DNA from: an uncultured Collinsella sp.
GTDB taxonomy: Bacteria; Actinomycetota; Coriobacteriia; Coriobacteriales; Coriobacteriaceae
DNA: 13,230 nucleotides
Direction of reading: 5' to 3'
NCBI GenBank assembly: GCA_900554465.1
Contig: USHF01000020.1
Coordinates: 1 to 13,230 of the forward strand
Shown: piece by piece, positions 6,942 through 13,230 of the stretch
How the letters are laid out: every line of letters begins with the position of its first letter
How positions within the stretch are numbered: the stretch's first letter is position 1
The notes under the pieces: generated by a model
The model's input: the letters and a program-made list of their open reading frames with translations, nothing else
Told to the model about the DNA's origin: nothing
Databases searched by the model: none
Program-made: the position numbers and the translations under genes

Positions 6942-7841
6942 TCACTCTGAATCAAATGACATGTCGCCCGAACCAACCTCAAAACGATACGTGGCGGACT
7001 TATCGCCATTATCGAATTCAAGATTCAAAATGGTCTCGCCGTCGTAGTCAAGCGGAAGGAAATCGCTCTCGAAGTCGCCGCTGCCCAAGGTGAGGCTCGC
7101 CTTAAAGCCCGTAGAGTTCGGAACCGTCATCTCCACATCACCCGAGCCCACACTCACGTCCATCGACTTCGCGGGCGCCTGGTAGAGATCGAACGTCATG
7201 TCGCCCGAACCGACCTCGGCATTCAGGGTGTCGGTCACGGTGCCCGTAAACTCAACGTCTCCCGAATTCAACGTTATAACCAGATCATGGCACGCAATGT
7301 CCGCGACCGCCAGGTCGCCCGACCCTACATTCGCCGTAATGCCCACCAGGTTATCCGCAACATCTCGCGGCAGCTCAATGGTAATTGTGCGGTCAATCGC
7401 GCGCTTATCATCGTAGTCGAACTGACTGATCTTGAGCGTAGAGCCCTTGACCTCAGCAAGGTTCCGGGTAGCCGCATCAGAAGCAGACGTTCCCTTCGCA
7501 ACGCGACCGCTTTCGATAACACGCACCGGGCCGCCAGAGACACATTTAACCTCGACCGTCCCCGACGTCACGTCCAAGTCGAGCGATTGGAACGCGTCGG
7601 CATCAAACGTTTCGCTCGAAAGCTGCTGAGGCCGAGCGGAATAGTTACCGCTATCCAAGAGATCATCGTCGTCAAACATATCGTCAAAATCAGACAAATC
7701 TCCAGATAGAATACCGGTCGTACGCACCATATCGGAATGAGCCAATAGCTGCGAAGCACCAAAGACAAGCCCGATGATAAGCACAAACGCTCCGATGCCA
7801 ACACCCAAGCGTACCTTGGATTCATGCGAAAGCTTCATCAT
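6942..7841 (-). CDS. DUF4097-family membrane-anchored beta-repeat protein
   Basis: This 299-residue protein starts MMKLSHESK and has one membrane segment at about 12-33, so it is probably anchored with the bulk outside the cell. An acidic patch rich in Asp lies at about 48-63. The rest is a ladder of short beta repeats of the form (V/L)xSGD followed by hydrophobic residues, at about 91, 171, 191, 210, 231, 252 and 289. Most carry the VGSGD(M/V/L) core. This is the hallmark of the DUF4097 (putative adhesin-like) beta-helix family, whose function is not established. The first ATG (7839-7841) overlaps the TGA of the upstream regulator by 4 bases (ATGA), with AGAGGG at 7848-7853 as ribosome site. 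It is probably a partner or output of that regulator. A signal peptide instead of an anchor cannot be excluded. Confidence 0.8.
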   Translation of the reverse strand: MMKLSHESKVRLGVGIGAFVLIIGLVFGASQLLAHSDMVRTTGILSGDLSDFDDMFDDDDLLDSGNYSARPQQLSSETFDADAFQSLDLDVTSGTVEVKCVSGGPVRVIESGRVAKGTSASDAATRNLAEVKGSTLKISQFDYDDKRAIDRTITIELPRDVADNLVGITANVGSGDLAVADIACHDLVITLNSGDVEFTGTVTDTLNAEVGSGDMTFDLYQAPAKSMDVSVGSGDVEMTVPNSTGFKASLTLGSGDFESDFLPLDYDGETILNLEFDNGDKSATYRFEVGSGDMSFDSE

Positions 7842-8560
7842 TCATCACCCTCTTTGGCAATCGGCTCAGCGGTGGCCGCGGCAGCCATGTCAGCGTCAAC
7901 CGAAGCGGAAACGTTCTTCCCCTTAGTCATAGCGACCGCCGGTGCCGGACCAACCTGAATATCCCCGCGCGCCCAATCACCATCGAGCGCACGCGCCACC
8001 CAGTGATAGATGGGAATCGTAAAGAAGATCAGTGCGGCAAAGGGGCCGGCGCCAAACAGGAACATCAGCAAAAAGAACAGCAGCCAGCACACAGCCCAAT
8101 ACGGGAACGACTGGAACGGACCTTTCACCGGAGTCACGCTGGTCGCACCGGCACCCGTCACCTGAGCCGTCGCCGCATTGGCAGCCTGCGCGCTCCAACT
8201 CGCCGCCTGCGCCGCCTTGGCCGCGGCATCACTCGCCTGTGTTGCCGCCTCGGTGGCGCGCGCCGCTGCCTCATGGGTGCGGGCACGCTCCGCGGCCTCG
8301 GCCTCGCGCTGACGGGCGCGGTCCTCGTTCTCAAATTCGATATCGTCCTCGATCTCGTCACTCGGATTGAGGAGATCGTCCAAACTCACGCCATAGAGTT
8401 TTGCGAGCGAGATCAGGTTCTCGGTATCGGGCGAGCTCTCCGCACGCTCCCATTTACTGACCGCCTGGCGCGACAGTCCCAGCTTTCGCGCCAACCCTTC
8501 TTGGCTAAAACCCTTGCTGCGACGAAGGTCGGCGAGCCGCTGCGCAGTTTCTACATTCAT
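7838..8560 (-). CDS. Membrane-bound XRE-family transcriptional regulator
   Basis: This 240-residue protein has an N-terminal HTH_3/XRE domain at residues 7-63, with LSRQAVSKWERAESSPD (29-45) as recognition region and ISLAKLYGVSLDDLL after it. An acidic stretch (66-80) leads into an Ala/Gln/Glu-rich helical, possibly coiled-coil linker (about 81-133). Two membrane segments follow at about 153-170 and 172-190, then a polar Ala-rich tail. The regulator is therefore tethered to the membrane with its DNA-binding domain inside. ATG 8558-8560 is chosen because AGGAGG (8565-8570) precedes it by 4 bases and HTH homology starts right after. The frame stays open upstream to 8809, but that extension has no family resemblance. 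It overlaps the DUF4097 gene by 4 bases, so the pair is one operon, likely sensing the envelope. Confidence 0.85.
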   Translation of the reverse strand: MNVETAQRLADLRRSKGFSQEGLARKLGLSRQAVSKWERAESSPDTENLISLAKLYGVSLDDLLNPSDEIEDDIEFENEDRARQREAEAAERARTHEAAARATEAATQASDAAAKAAQAASWSAQAANAATAQVTGAGATSVTPVKGPFQSFPYWAVCWLLFFLLMFLFGAGPFAALIFFTIPIYHWVARALDGDWARGDIQVGPAPAVAMTKGKNVSASVDADMAAAATAEPIAKEGDE

Positions 8561-8663
8561 GGTTCCTCCTATGTGATGCCAGCCGTGCCGCCGGACCGTT
8601 TTTGTTCTTAAGGCGCCTTGCACAGTTAAAAATCTATCCGCCACCGCCAAAAGCATGCCACCT

Positions 8664-8669
8664 ATTCTA
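8664..8669 (-). promoter_or_regulatory. Candidate -10 element for the XRE/DUF4097 operon
   Basis: TAGAAT on the minus strand lies about 100 bases upstream of the regulator ATG. No good -35 hexamer is found 16-18 bases further upstream, where the dyad at 8683-8695 sits, so it would depend on an activator or be a false match. Between it and the gene lies a 10-base palindrome AAGGCGCCTT (8610-8619). Confidence 0.25.
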
Positions 8670-8678
8670 GTGAGATTT

Positions 8679-8709
8679 TTGACAACCGGCGGTTGCGGGT
8701 GCATATGAG
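8679..8709 (+). promoter_or_regulatory. Candidate promoter for the Trm9-like gene
   Basis: A perfect TTGACA -35 hexamer lies at 8679-8684. The best -10-like hexamer downstream is TATGAG (8704-8709), 19 bases away, which is a weak and over-spaced match. A dyad (8683-8695) overlaps the -35. An alternative promoter nearer the gene is TTGTCC (8752-8757) with TAGTAT (8776-8781) at an 18-base spacing. Confidence 0.35.
8683..8695. promoter_or_regulatory. Dyad CAACCG-G-CGGTTG, candidate operator
   Basis: Two perfect 6-base inverted half-sites flank a single central G in the 267-base gap between the divergent regulator and methyltransferase genes. It overlaps the TTGACA hexamer on the plus strand. 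The neighbouring membrane-bound XRE protein is an obvious candidate to bind it, but this rests on position only. Confidence 0.35.
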
Positions 8710-8827
8710 CTGCGGAAATGTGTCCAAACAAAGCAATGACCCGTAGCTTGGTTGTCCCCGTTGCGGCGTTAACGGTAGTATGGTCGTACTGTTTATTCCG
8801 CACCGCCAACGGAGGGAGTCCCGCGCC

Positions 8828-9700
8828 GTGAACCGCGATTTCGCCTCATCGCTCATCCAGCTCAACAACACGTTCTATCGCGAGCACTCCGCCTCCTTTT
8901 CCGATACGCGTCAGGCCCCGTGGCCCGGCTGGGTGCGCACCATGGACATTGCGCTCGAACAGCTCGACGTCGCCACGATCGAGCATCCCGTCCGCGTCTT
9001 CGACCTTGCCTGCGGCAACATGCGCTTCGAGAACTTTGCCGCCGGCGGCACGCTGGCTGCCAAAGGCGTGGACGGCACGAGCCCCTCGGCAGACGCCAGC
9101 TGCCCCTTCGAGTTCTATGGTGTCGACTCGTGCCAGGACCTGGCCATCGATGCACGCGGCCACGCCCTGCGCATTCCCAACCTGCACTTCCAGGAACTCG
9201 ACGTACTCGACGCCCTTATGAAGCTCAACCCCGCCGAGACACCCGACGTGCTTTTCGACGCCCCGCTCGCCGACATCTCGGTCTGCTTTGGCTTTATGCA
9301 CCATGTGCCGTCGTGCGAGTACCGTGTACGCGTGCTCGACGCCCTGGTGCGCCAGACGCGCCCGGGCGGCATCATCGCTATCAGTTTTTGGGAGTTTATG
9401 AACGACGAGCGCATGGCGCGCAAGGCCGTTCGCGCCGAAGCCCGCGCCGAGCTCACCCCGCCGTTTGAGGGTTACGATTCCGCGCAGTTTGAAGCCGGCG
9501 ACCACCTTATTGGCTGGCAAAACGACCGTCACGCCTACCGTTATTGCCATCACTTTGACGATCAGCAGATCACCGACCTGGTGCGCGGCGTCCGTACGTT
9601 CTACAAGAGCGGCGAGGTCCCCGTGCGCGAGCTTGAGCGCTTCCATGCTGACGGTCGCAGCGGCGATCTCAACCGCTATGTGATTCTCAAGCGTCTGTAG
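8828..9700 (+). CDS. Trm9/ALKBH8-like SAM-dependent tRNA wobble-uridine methyltransferase (putative)
   Basis: This 290-residue class I SAM methyltransferase carries features I recognise from Trm9/ALKBH8. These are FSDTRQAPWPGW (24-35; yeast Trm9 has FSQTRYKPWP), a SAM motif I FDLACGNMRF (58-67), FGFMHHVPSCEYR (154-166; Trm9-type VVHHxxTxxRR) with RPGG at 178-181, and LIGWQNDRHAYRYCHHF (227-243; Trm9-type PW...RYYHxF). Trm9 methylates the carboxymethyl group on U34 of tRNA after Elongator has made it, and elp3 lies 2 kb away. An acidic partner like Trm112 is not visible here. GTG 8828 is chosen because GGAGGGAG (8811-8818) lies upstream with a 9-base spacer. An in-frame ATG at 8780 would add a 16-residue stretch with no obvious ribosome site or similarity. 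Substrate assignment is inference; the methyltransferase call is firm. Confidence 0.7.
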   Translation: MNRDFASSLIQLNNTFYREHSASFSDTRQAPWPGWVRTMDIALEQLDVATIEHPVRVFDLACGNMRFENFAAGGTLAAKGVDGTSPSADASCPFEFYGVDSCQDLAIDARGHALRIPNLHFQELDVLDALMKLNPAETPDVLFDAPLADISVCFGFMHHVPSCEYRVRVLDALVRQTRPGGIIAISFWEFMNDERMARKAVRAEARAELTPPFEGYDSAQFEAGDHLIGWQNDRHAYRYCHHFDDQQITDLVRGVRTFYKSGEVPVRELERFHADGRSGDLNRYVILKRL

Positions 9701-9770
9701 GCACCGACGACTCGCCGTCGAGCCGCACCGCGTCTTTCGGGCAAACTATGCCCACCCCCTTTTCAACCCA

Positions 9771-9802
9771 TTGACGGAACGCGCAGCTATACGTTCCATA
9801 CT
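9771..9802 (+). promoter_or_regulatory. Candidate promoter/dyad upstream of trmB
   Basis: TTGACG (9771-9776) resembles a -35 hexamer, but the nearest -10-like hexamer, CATACT (9797-9802), is 20 bases away. GGAACG (9776-9781) and CGTTCC (9792-9797) form a perfect inverted repeat with a 10-base spacer. It lies in the 119-base gap before trmB. The evidence is weak and trmB could simply be read from the upstream methyltransferase gene. Confidence 0.2.
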
Positions 9803-9819
9803 TATGACCAAGGAGCCTC

Positions 9820-10659
9820 ATGGGAGCCGTCCACGTTCGCACGCCTAAGAACTTTGTGCTCGAGGAGCGCCTGGAGCGCTACGCCGATGCAATTGAGACG
9901 AACCCCGAGGCCTATGCCGGAGATTGGCGCGAGGCCTGTGCGCCAGTTGGCAGCAAGCCCTTCGAACACCTTCACCTGGACCTTGGTTGTGGCAAGGGAA
10001 CGTACCTTGTAGAGCGCGCGGCCCACGAGCCAAACACCCTCTTTATCGGCATGGACCAGGAGCCCATCTGCATCGCCTATGCCGCACAGAAAATCTGCGA
10101 GCAGGAGCTATCCAACGCGCTCGTCCTGCCCCGAGGCGCCGCATCGCTGCCGCAGTTATTTGCCGCCGGCGAGCTCGACGCCATCACCATCAACTTTCCC
10201 ACGCCGCAGCCCAAGGCAAAGTACGCCAAAAAACGACTCGTCCATGTCGACCATCTAATGCTCTATCGCCCGCTCTTTGCAGCCGGCGCCACCGTAACGC
10301 TGCGAACCGACAGCAAGCCACTGCGCGACTACGCCCTGGGGCAGTTTGCCGCGGCAGGCTACGACACGCTTTGGAAAAGTGACGACGTCCGCCGCGACCA
10401 TCCCGAGCATCCCGAGACCGAATATGAGTGCCGCACGCGCGAGATGGGCGCCGCCGTCTATGGCATATGCGCCACACCCGGAGCACAGCCAACCGACGAA
10501 CAACTCACAGTAGGCCGCATGCAGGAGCAAAGCCTTGCGTGCTACCTGCCCGATAACCTCGATGAACTCACCTACGTGCCTCTCGGCATGGAAGAGGCCG
10601 TCGAGAACTTTAGAAACCGTGCCCGGAAAGGCAAGAAGCGCCTGCCTCAGGAACGCTAG
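9820..10659 (+). CDS. trmB: TrmB-family tRNA (guanine46-N7) methyltransferase, divergent active site
   Basis: This 279-residue protein has the TrmB layout: LDLGCGKG SAM motif (53-60), FIGMDQEP acidic region (75-82), NFPTPQPKAKYAKKRL (125-140), LRTDSKPL (161-168) and TEYE (200-203). TrmB makes m7G46 in the tRNA variable loop. The normally strongly conserved PDPWPK..H..RR segment is altered: Asp to Thr (128), Trp to Gln (130), His to Tyr (135) and the following Arg to Lys (138). The TD and TEYE motifs remain. A basic tail of about 55 residues extends beyond the usual end. ATG 9820 has AAGGAG (9810-9815) 4 bases upstream. It follows the Trm9-like gene on the same strand. The enzyme may be active with a lineage-specific active site or may have changed specificity; the family call is secure. 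Confidence 0.85.
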   Translation: MGAVHVRTPKNFVLEERLERYADAIETNPEAYAGDWREACAPVGSKPFEHLHLDLGCGKGTYLVERAAHEPNTLFIGMDQEPICIAYAAQKICEQELSNALVLPRGAASLPQLFAAGELDAITINFPTPQPKAKYAKKRLVHVDHLMLYRPLFAAGATVTLRTDSKPLRDYALGQFAAAGYDTLWKSDDVRRDHPEHPETEYECRTREMGAAVYGICATPGAQPTDEQLTVGRMQEQSLACYLPDNLDELTYVPLGMEEAVENFRNRARKGKKRLPQER

Positions 10660-10718
10660 CACCGCACGCCCATTTCCTGAGTTTTCTCGCGCGCTGCCGC
10701 TCCGCGCCGCCGCTACGC

Positions 10719-10724
10719 CATAAT
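10719..10724 (+). promoter_or_regulatory. Candidate -10 element for the Ski2-like helicase gene
   Basis: CATAAT (5 of 6 to consensus) lies 33 bases before the helicase ATG in the 98-base gap after trmB. No convincing -35 hexamer is found at normal spacing. Confidence 0.3.
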
Positions 10725-10757
10725 AGTTGGCGGACAATCGCGAGAGAAAGCAAACAC

Positions 10758-13230
10758 ATGGCACAGACCACGACAGATACCGCCGCCAGCACCGTCTCCG
10801 GCGCCGGCGCCGCCAGCTCATTCTCGGGCGGCACGGGAACCGAAGCCGAGTTTGGCTCGCTCGGCGCGCTCTCCCCCACCTGGTGGGAGCCCGAGGATGG
10901 CAGTGAGCCCGAGCCATGGCTCACGCCCGACCAGGCCTTCGAGCGTTTCTTTGAATGGACGAGCGATCGCGGTATTGAACTGTGGGATCACCAAGAAGAG
11001 GCCCTCATGGACCTGGCAGCCGGCGATCACGTCATCTTAGGCACACCGACCGGATCGGGTAAATCGCTCGTCGCGCTGGGTATGCTCTTTATGGGCATGG
11101 CGCAGGGTAAGCGTTGTTATTACACGGCCCCCATCAAGGCCCTGGTCAGCGAAAAGTTCTTCGACCTTGTGCAGGTGCTCGGCCGCGATAACGTCGGCAT
11201 GATCACCGGCGACACGCATATCAACACCAAGGCACCCGTCATCTGCTGCACGGCCGAAATCCTTGCCAACGATGCGCTGCGCGAGGGCGAGGACGCCGAT
11301 GTGGGCTGCGTGGCCATGGATGAGTTCCACTACTTTGCCGACCCCGACCGCGGTTGGGCCTGGCAGGTACCGCTGCTCACCCTGCCCCACACGCAGTTTA
11401 TGCTCATGAGCGCCACGCTCGGTGATGTCACCGCCATCGCCGCCTCACTCGAGGAGCACACCGGCGCTGCTTGCGACTTAGTTGTCGACGCCCCGCGTCC
11501 TGTTCCGCTGAGCTACGACTATGTGACGACCTCCCTCGAGGGCACCGTCGAGCTCGCCATGCGCCGTGGCGAGGCCCCGCTCTATATCGTACACTTTAGC
11601 CAGGATGCCGCCCTTGCGACGGCGCAGTCGCTCGCCAATTTTGGCATCGCCAGCAAGGAGCAGCGCGAGGCCATTAAGGAAGCTGCCAAAGGCACGAGCT
11701 TCTCCACGGCCTTTGGCAAGATTCTCAAGCGCCTGCTTGGATGCGGCGTCGGCGTGCACCATGCTGGCATGTTGCCGCGCTATCGCCTGCTGGTCGAGCG
11801 CTTGGCGCAACAGGGCCTGCTGCCCGTCATCTGCGGTACCGACACACTCGGCGTCGGCATTAACGTACCCATCCACACTGTGGTGCTCACCGCGCTCACC
11901 AAGTTCGATGGCTACAAGATGCGTCGTCTGCGCGCCCGCGAGTTCCATCAGATTGCTGGTCGCGCCGGCCGCTCGGGCTTCGATACCGAGGGCATGGTCA
12001 TCGCCGAGGCCCCGGAGCACGAGATCGAGAACGCCAAGCTCATGGCCAAGGCGGGCAACGACCCCAAAAAGCTCCGTAAGATTAAAAAGAAAAAGGCCCC
12101 CGAGGGCTTTGTCACCTGGAACAAGCAGACCTTTGAGCGCCTGATCGAGACGCAGCCCGAGACACTCAAGCCGCGCCTGCGCATCACGCACTCCATGGTG
12201 ATTAGCGTGGTCGAGCAGGGCGGCGATGCCCGAGCCCGCGTACACGACCTCATCGAGACGAGCCTGCAGACCCCCGAGGAAAAGGCAAAGCTCGAGGTTC
12301 GCGCCGACGAAATCTTCGCGACGCTCATCGATTCCGGCGTCGTCGTTCGCACCGAGGTGCCACCCGCGCCTGACGCTCCGGCTGACGCCGCACCAGACAT
12401 CGACTATGCGCTGACGGTCGATCTGCCCGAGGACTTCGCGCTCGATCAGCCGCTCTCGCCGTTCTTGCTTGCCGCGTTGGAGCTGCTCGACCCCGAGAGT
12501 GAGACCTATACCATGGATCTGATCTCGATGGTCGAGGCTACGCTCGAGGACCCCAAGCAGGTATTGCGCGCACAGGAGCGCGCCGCACGCGATCGCGCCA
12601 TGGCCGAGATGAAGGCCGACGGCATCGAGTATGAGGAGCGCTTGGAGCGCATTCAGGACGTCACGTACGAAAAGCCGCTCGAGGATTTGCTCGACGCCGC
12701 TTTTGACAAGTACTGCCAGGAAGTGCCCTGGGCCAACGACTATCAGCTCTCTCCCAAGAGCGTTCTGCGCGATATGCTCGAAAGCGCGAGCGATTTTAAG
12801 GGCTACATTCAAAAGCTCGGCATCGCCCGCTCCGAGGGCATTTTGCTACGCTACCTGGCAGAGGCCTACCGTTCGCTCGACCGCACCGTACCCATCGAGA
12901 AGCGCGACGAGCGCCTGCGCGATATTATCTCGTGGCTGGGCTTTGTGGTGCGCTCGGTGGACTCGAGCCTGGTGGACGAGTGGGAGAACGCCGGCAACCC
13001 GGCAGCCCTCGATGCCGCGCCGCCACAGGGCATTGACGAGGTCGTGGCGGACCGCCGCGGCTGCACGCTGTTGGTGCGCAATGCGCTCTTCCGCCGCGTG
13101 ACCCTTGCCGCCCGCGAGCACGTTCGCAACCTGGGCGAGCTCGACGACGGCTGGGGCATGAGCGAAATTCGCTGGCAAAAGGCGCTCGATGCCTACCACG
13201 AGCAGCACGAGGAAATCCTCACCGGCGGAG
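10758..13230 (+). CDS. Ski2/Mtr4-like DEAD/DEAH helicase with DUF3516 region (3' truncated)
   Basis: The frame stays open to the window edge, giving 824 residues with no stop. After an Ala/Gly/Ser-rich N-terminus the helicase motifs follow: I GTPTGSGKS (95-103), Ia APIKALVSEKF (from 124), II DEFH (188-191) in the DEFHYFADPDRGWAWQ context, III SAT (218-220), a VHHAGMLPRYR element (333-343), V CGTDTLGVGINVP (359-371) and VI QIAGRAGRSG (398-407). The DEFHYFADPDRGWAWQ segment is what I recall for actinobacterial helicases with a C-terminal DUF3516 domain, which is mostly present here. Ski2-like proteins are typically RNA helicases; the bacterial substrate is not established. Length suggests only a few tens of residues are missing. 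ATG 10758 is preceded by a weak AGAGAAAG ribosome site (10743-10750). Confidence 0.85.
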   Translation, partial: MAQTTTDTAASTVSGAGAASSFSGGTGTEAEFGSLGALSPTWWEPEDGSEPEPWLTPDQAFERFFEWTSDRGIELWDHQEEALMDLAAGDHVILGTPTGSGKSLVALGMLFMGMAQGKRCYYTAPIKALVSEKFFDLVQVLGRDNVGMITGDTHINTKAPVICCTAEILANDALREGEDADVGCVAMDEFHYFADPDRGWAWQVPLLTLPHTQFMLMSATLGDVTAIAASLEEHTGAACDLVVDAPRPVPLSYDYVTTSLEGTVELAMRRGEAPLYIVHFSQDAALATAQSLANFGIASKEQREAIKEAAKGTSFSTAFGKILKRLLGCGVGVHHAGMLPRYRLLVERLAQQGLLPVICGTDTLGVGINVPIHTVVLTALTKFDGYKMRRLRAREFHQIAGRAGRSGFDTEGMVIAEAPEHEIENAKLMAKAGNDPKKLRKIKKKKAPEGFVTWNKQTFERLIETQPETLKPRLRITHSMVISVVEQGGDARARVHDLIETSLQTPEEKAKLEVRADEIFATLIDSGVVVRTEVPPAPDAPADAAPDIDYALTVDLPEDFALDQPLSPFLLAALELLDPESETYTMDLISMVEATLEDPKQVLRAQERAARDRAMAEMKADGIEYEERLERIQDVTYEKPLEDLLDAAFDKYCQEVPWANDYQLSPKSVLRDMLESASDFKGYIQKLGIARSEGILLRYLAEAYRSLDRTVPIEKRDERLRDIISWLGFVVRSVDSSLVDEWENAGNPAALDAAPPQGIDEVVADRRGCTLLVRNALFRRVTLAAREHVRNLGELDDGWGMSEIRWQKALDAYHEQHEEILTGG

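Noticed and set aside
4042..7047. Long plus-strand open frames (4042-5085, 5089-5820, 5821-7047)
   Set aside because: They are antisense to the SpeE-like and elp3 genes, have no recognisable domains, and are expected by chance in GC-rich coding DNA.
8561..8809. 83-residue N-terminal extension of the XRE regulator
   Set aside because: HTH homology and a strong AGGAGG site begin at 8560; the extension overlaps the divergent promoter region and looks non-coding.
9705..9720. Hairpin CGACG/CGTCG just after the Trm9-like gene as a terminator
   Set aside because: The stem is only 5 bp and no T-tract follows.
9776..9797. GGAAC/CGTTCC as a LexA box or ECF sigma promoter
   Set aside because: The gap between GAAC and GTTC is 12 bases, against 4 for a LexA box, and is too short for an ECF -35/-10 pair, which needs about 16.
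11478..12812. 444-codon minus-strand open frame
   Set aside because: It lies wholly antisense to the DUF3516 helicase, whose motifs are intact; its protein has no recognisable domain.

Overview
The window is GC-rich bacterial DNA with densely packed genes, AGGAGG-type ribosome binding sites and occasional GTG starts. The gene set is a bacterial Elp3, a Trm9-like methyltransferase, TrmB, a DUF3516 Ski2-type helicase, an HTH/DUF4097 membrane pair and a BREX-type ATPase/helicase pair. Together with the base composition this suggests an actinobacterial genome, most likely a gut coriobacterium such as Collinsella. That assignment is inference from gene content, not from a database match. The first 53 bases are not biological: they are a tagmentation library adapter (end of the P7 oligo, an 8-base index, and the transposase read-2 adapter ending in the 19-base mosaic end). 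Genomic sequence begins at base 54.

Layout. (1) 54-4030, plus strand: the last 38 codons of a gene whose C-terminus resembles TerB-C proteins, overlapping a BrxD-like (DUF2791) ATPase, followed after a 116-base gap with a perfect 12-bp inverted repeat by a BrxHI/Lhr-like superfamily 2 helicase. This looks like a defence or stress module cut by the contig end. (2) 4057-6843, minus strand: Elp3 followed directly (TAG next to ATG) by a membrane-anchored spermidine-synthase-like protein. (3) 6942-8560, minus strand: a membrane-bound XRE regulator overlapping by 4 bases a DUF4097 surface protein, ending in a strong terminator. (4) 8828-13230, plus strand: a Trm9/ALKBH8-like methyltransferase, a divergent TrmB, and a DUF3516 Ski2-like helicase that runs off the right edge.

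How the genes may work together. Elp3 makes carboxymethyl-type modifications on wobble uridine 34, and eukaryotic Trm9/ALKBH8 methylates that same carboxymethyl group. A Trm9-like protein 2 kb from Elp3 in a bacterium therefore suggests a minimal Elongator-Trm9 (mcm5U-like) pathway. TrmB and the RNA-type helicase add to an RNA-processing flavour in the right half. The left module is the best candidate for an incompletely described system: an ATPase and helicase of BREX ancestry with a TerB-type partner and no PglX or PglZ in view.

No tRNA, rRNA, CRISPR array, insertion sequence or origin was seen. No gap between genes exceeds 300 bases.
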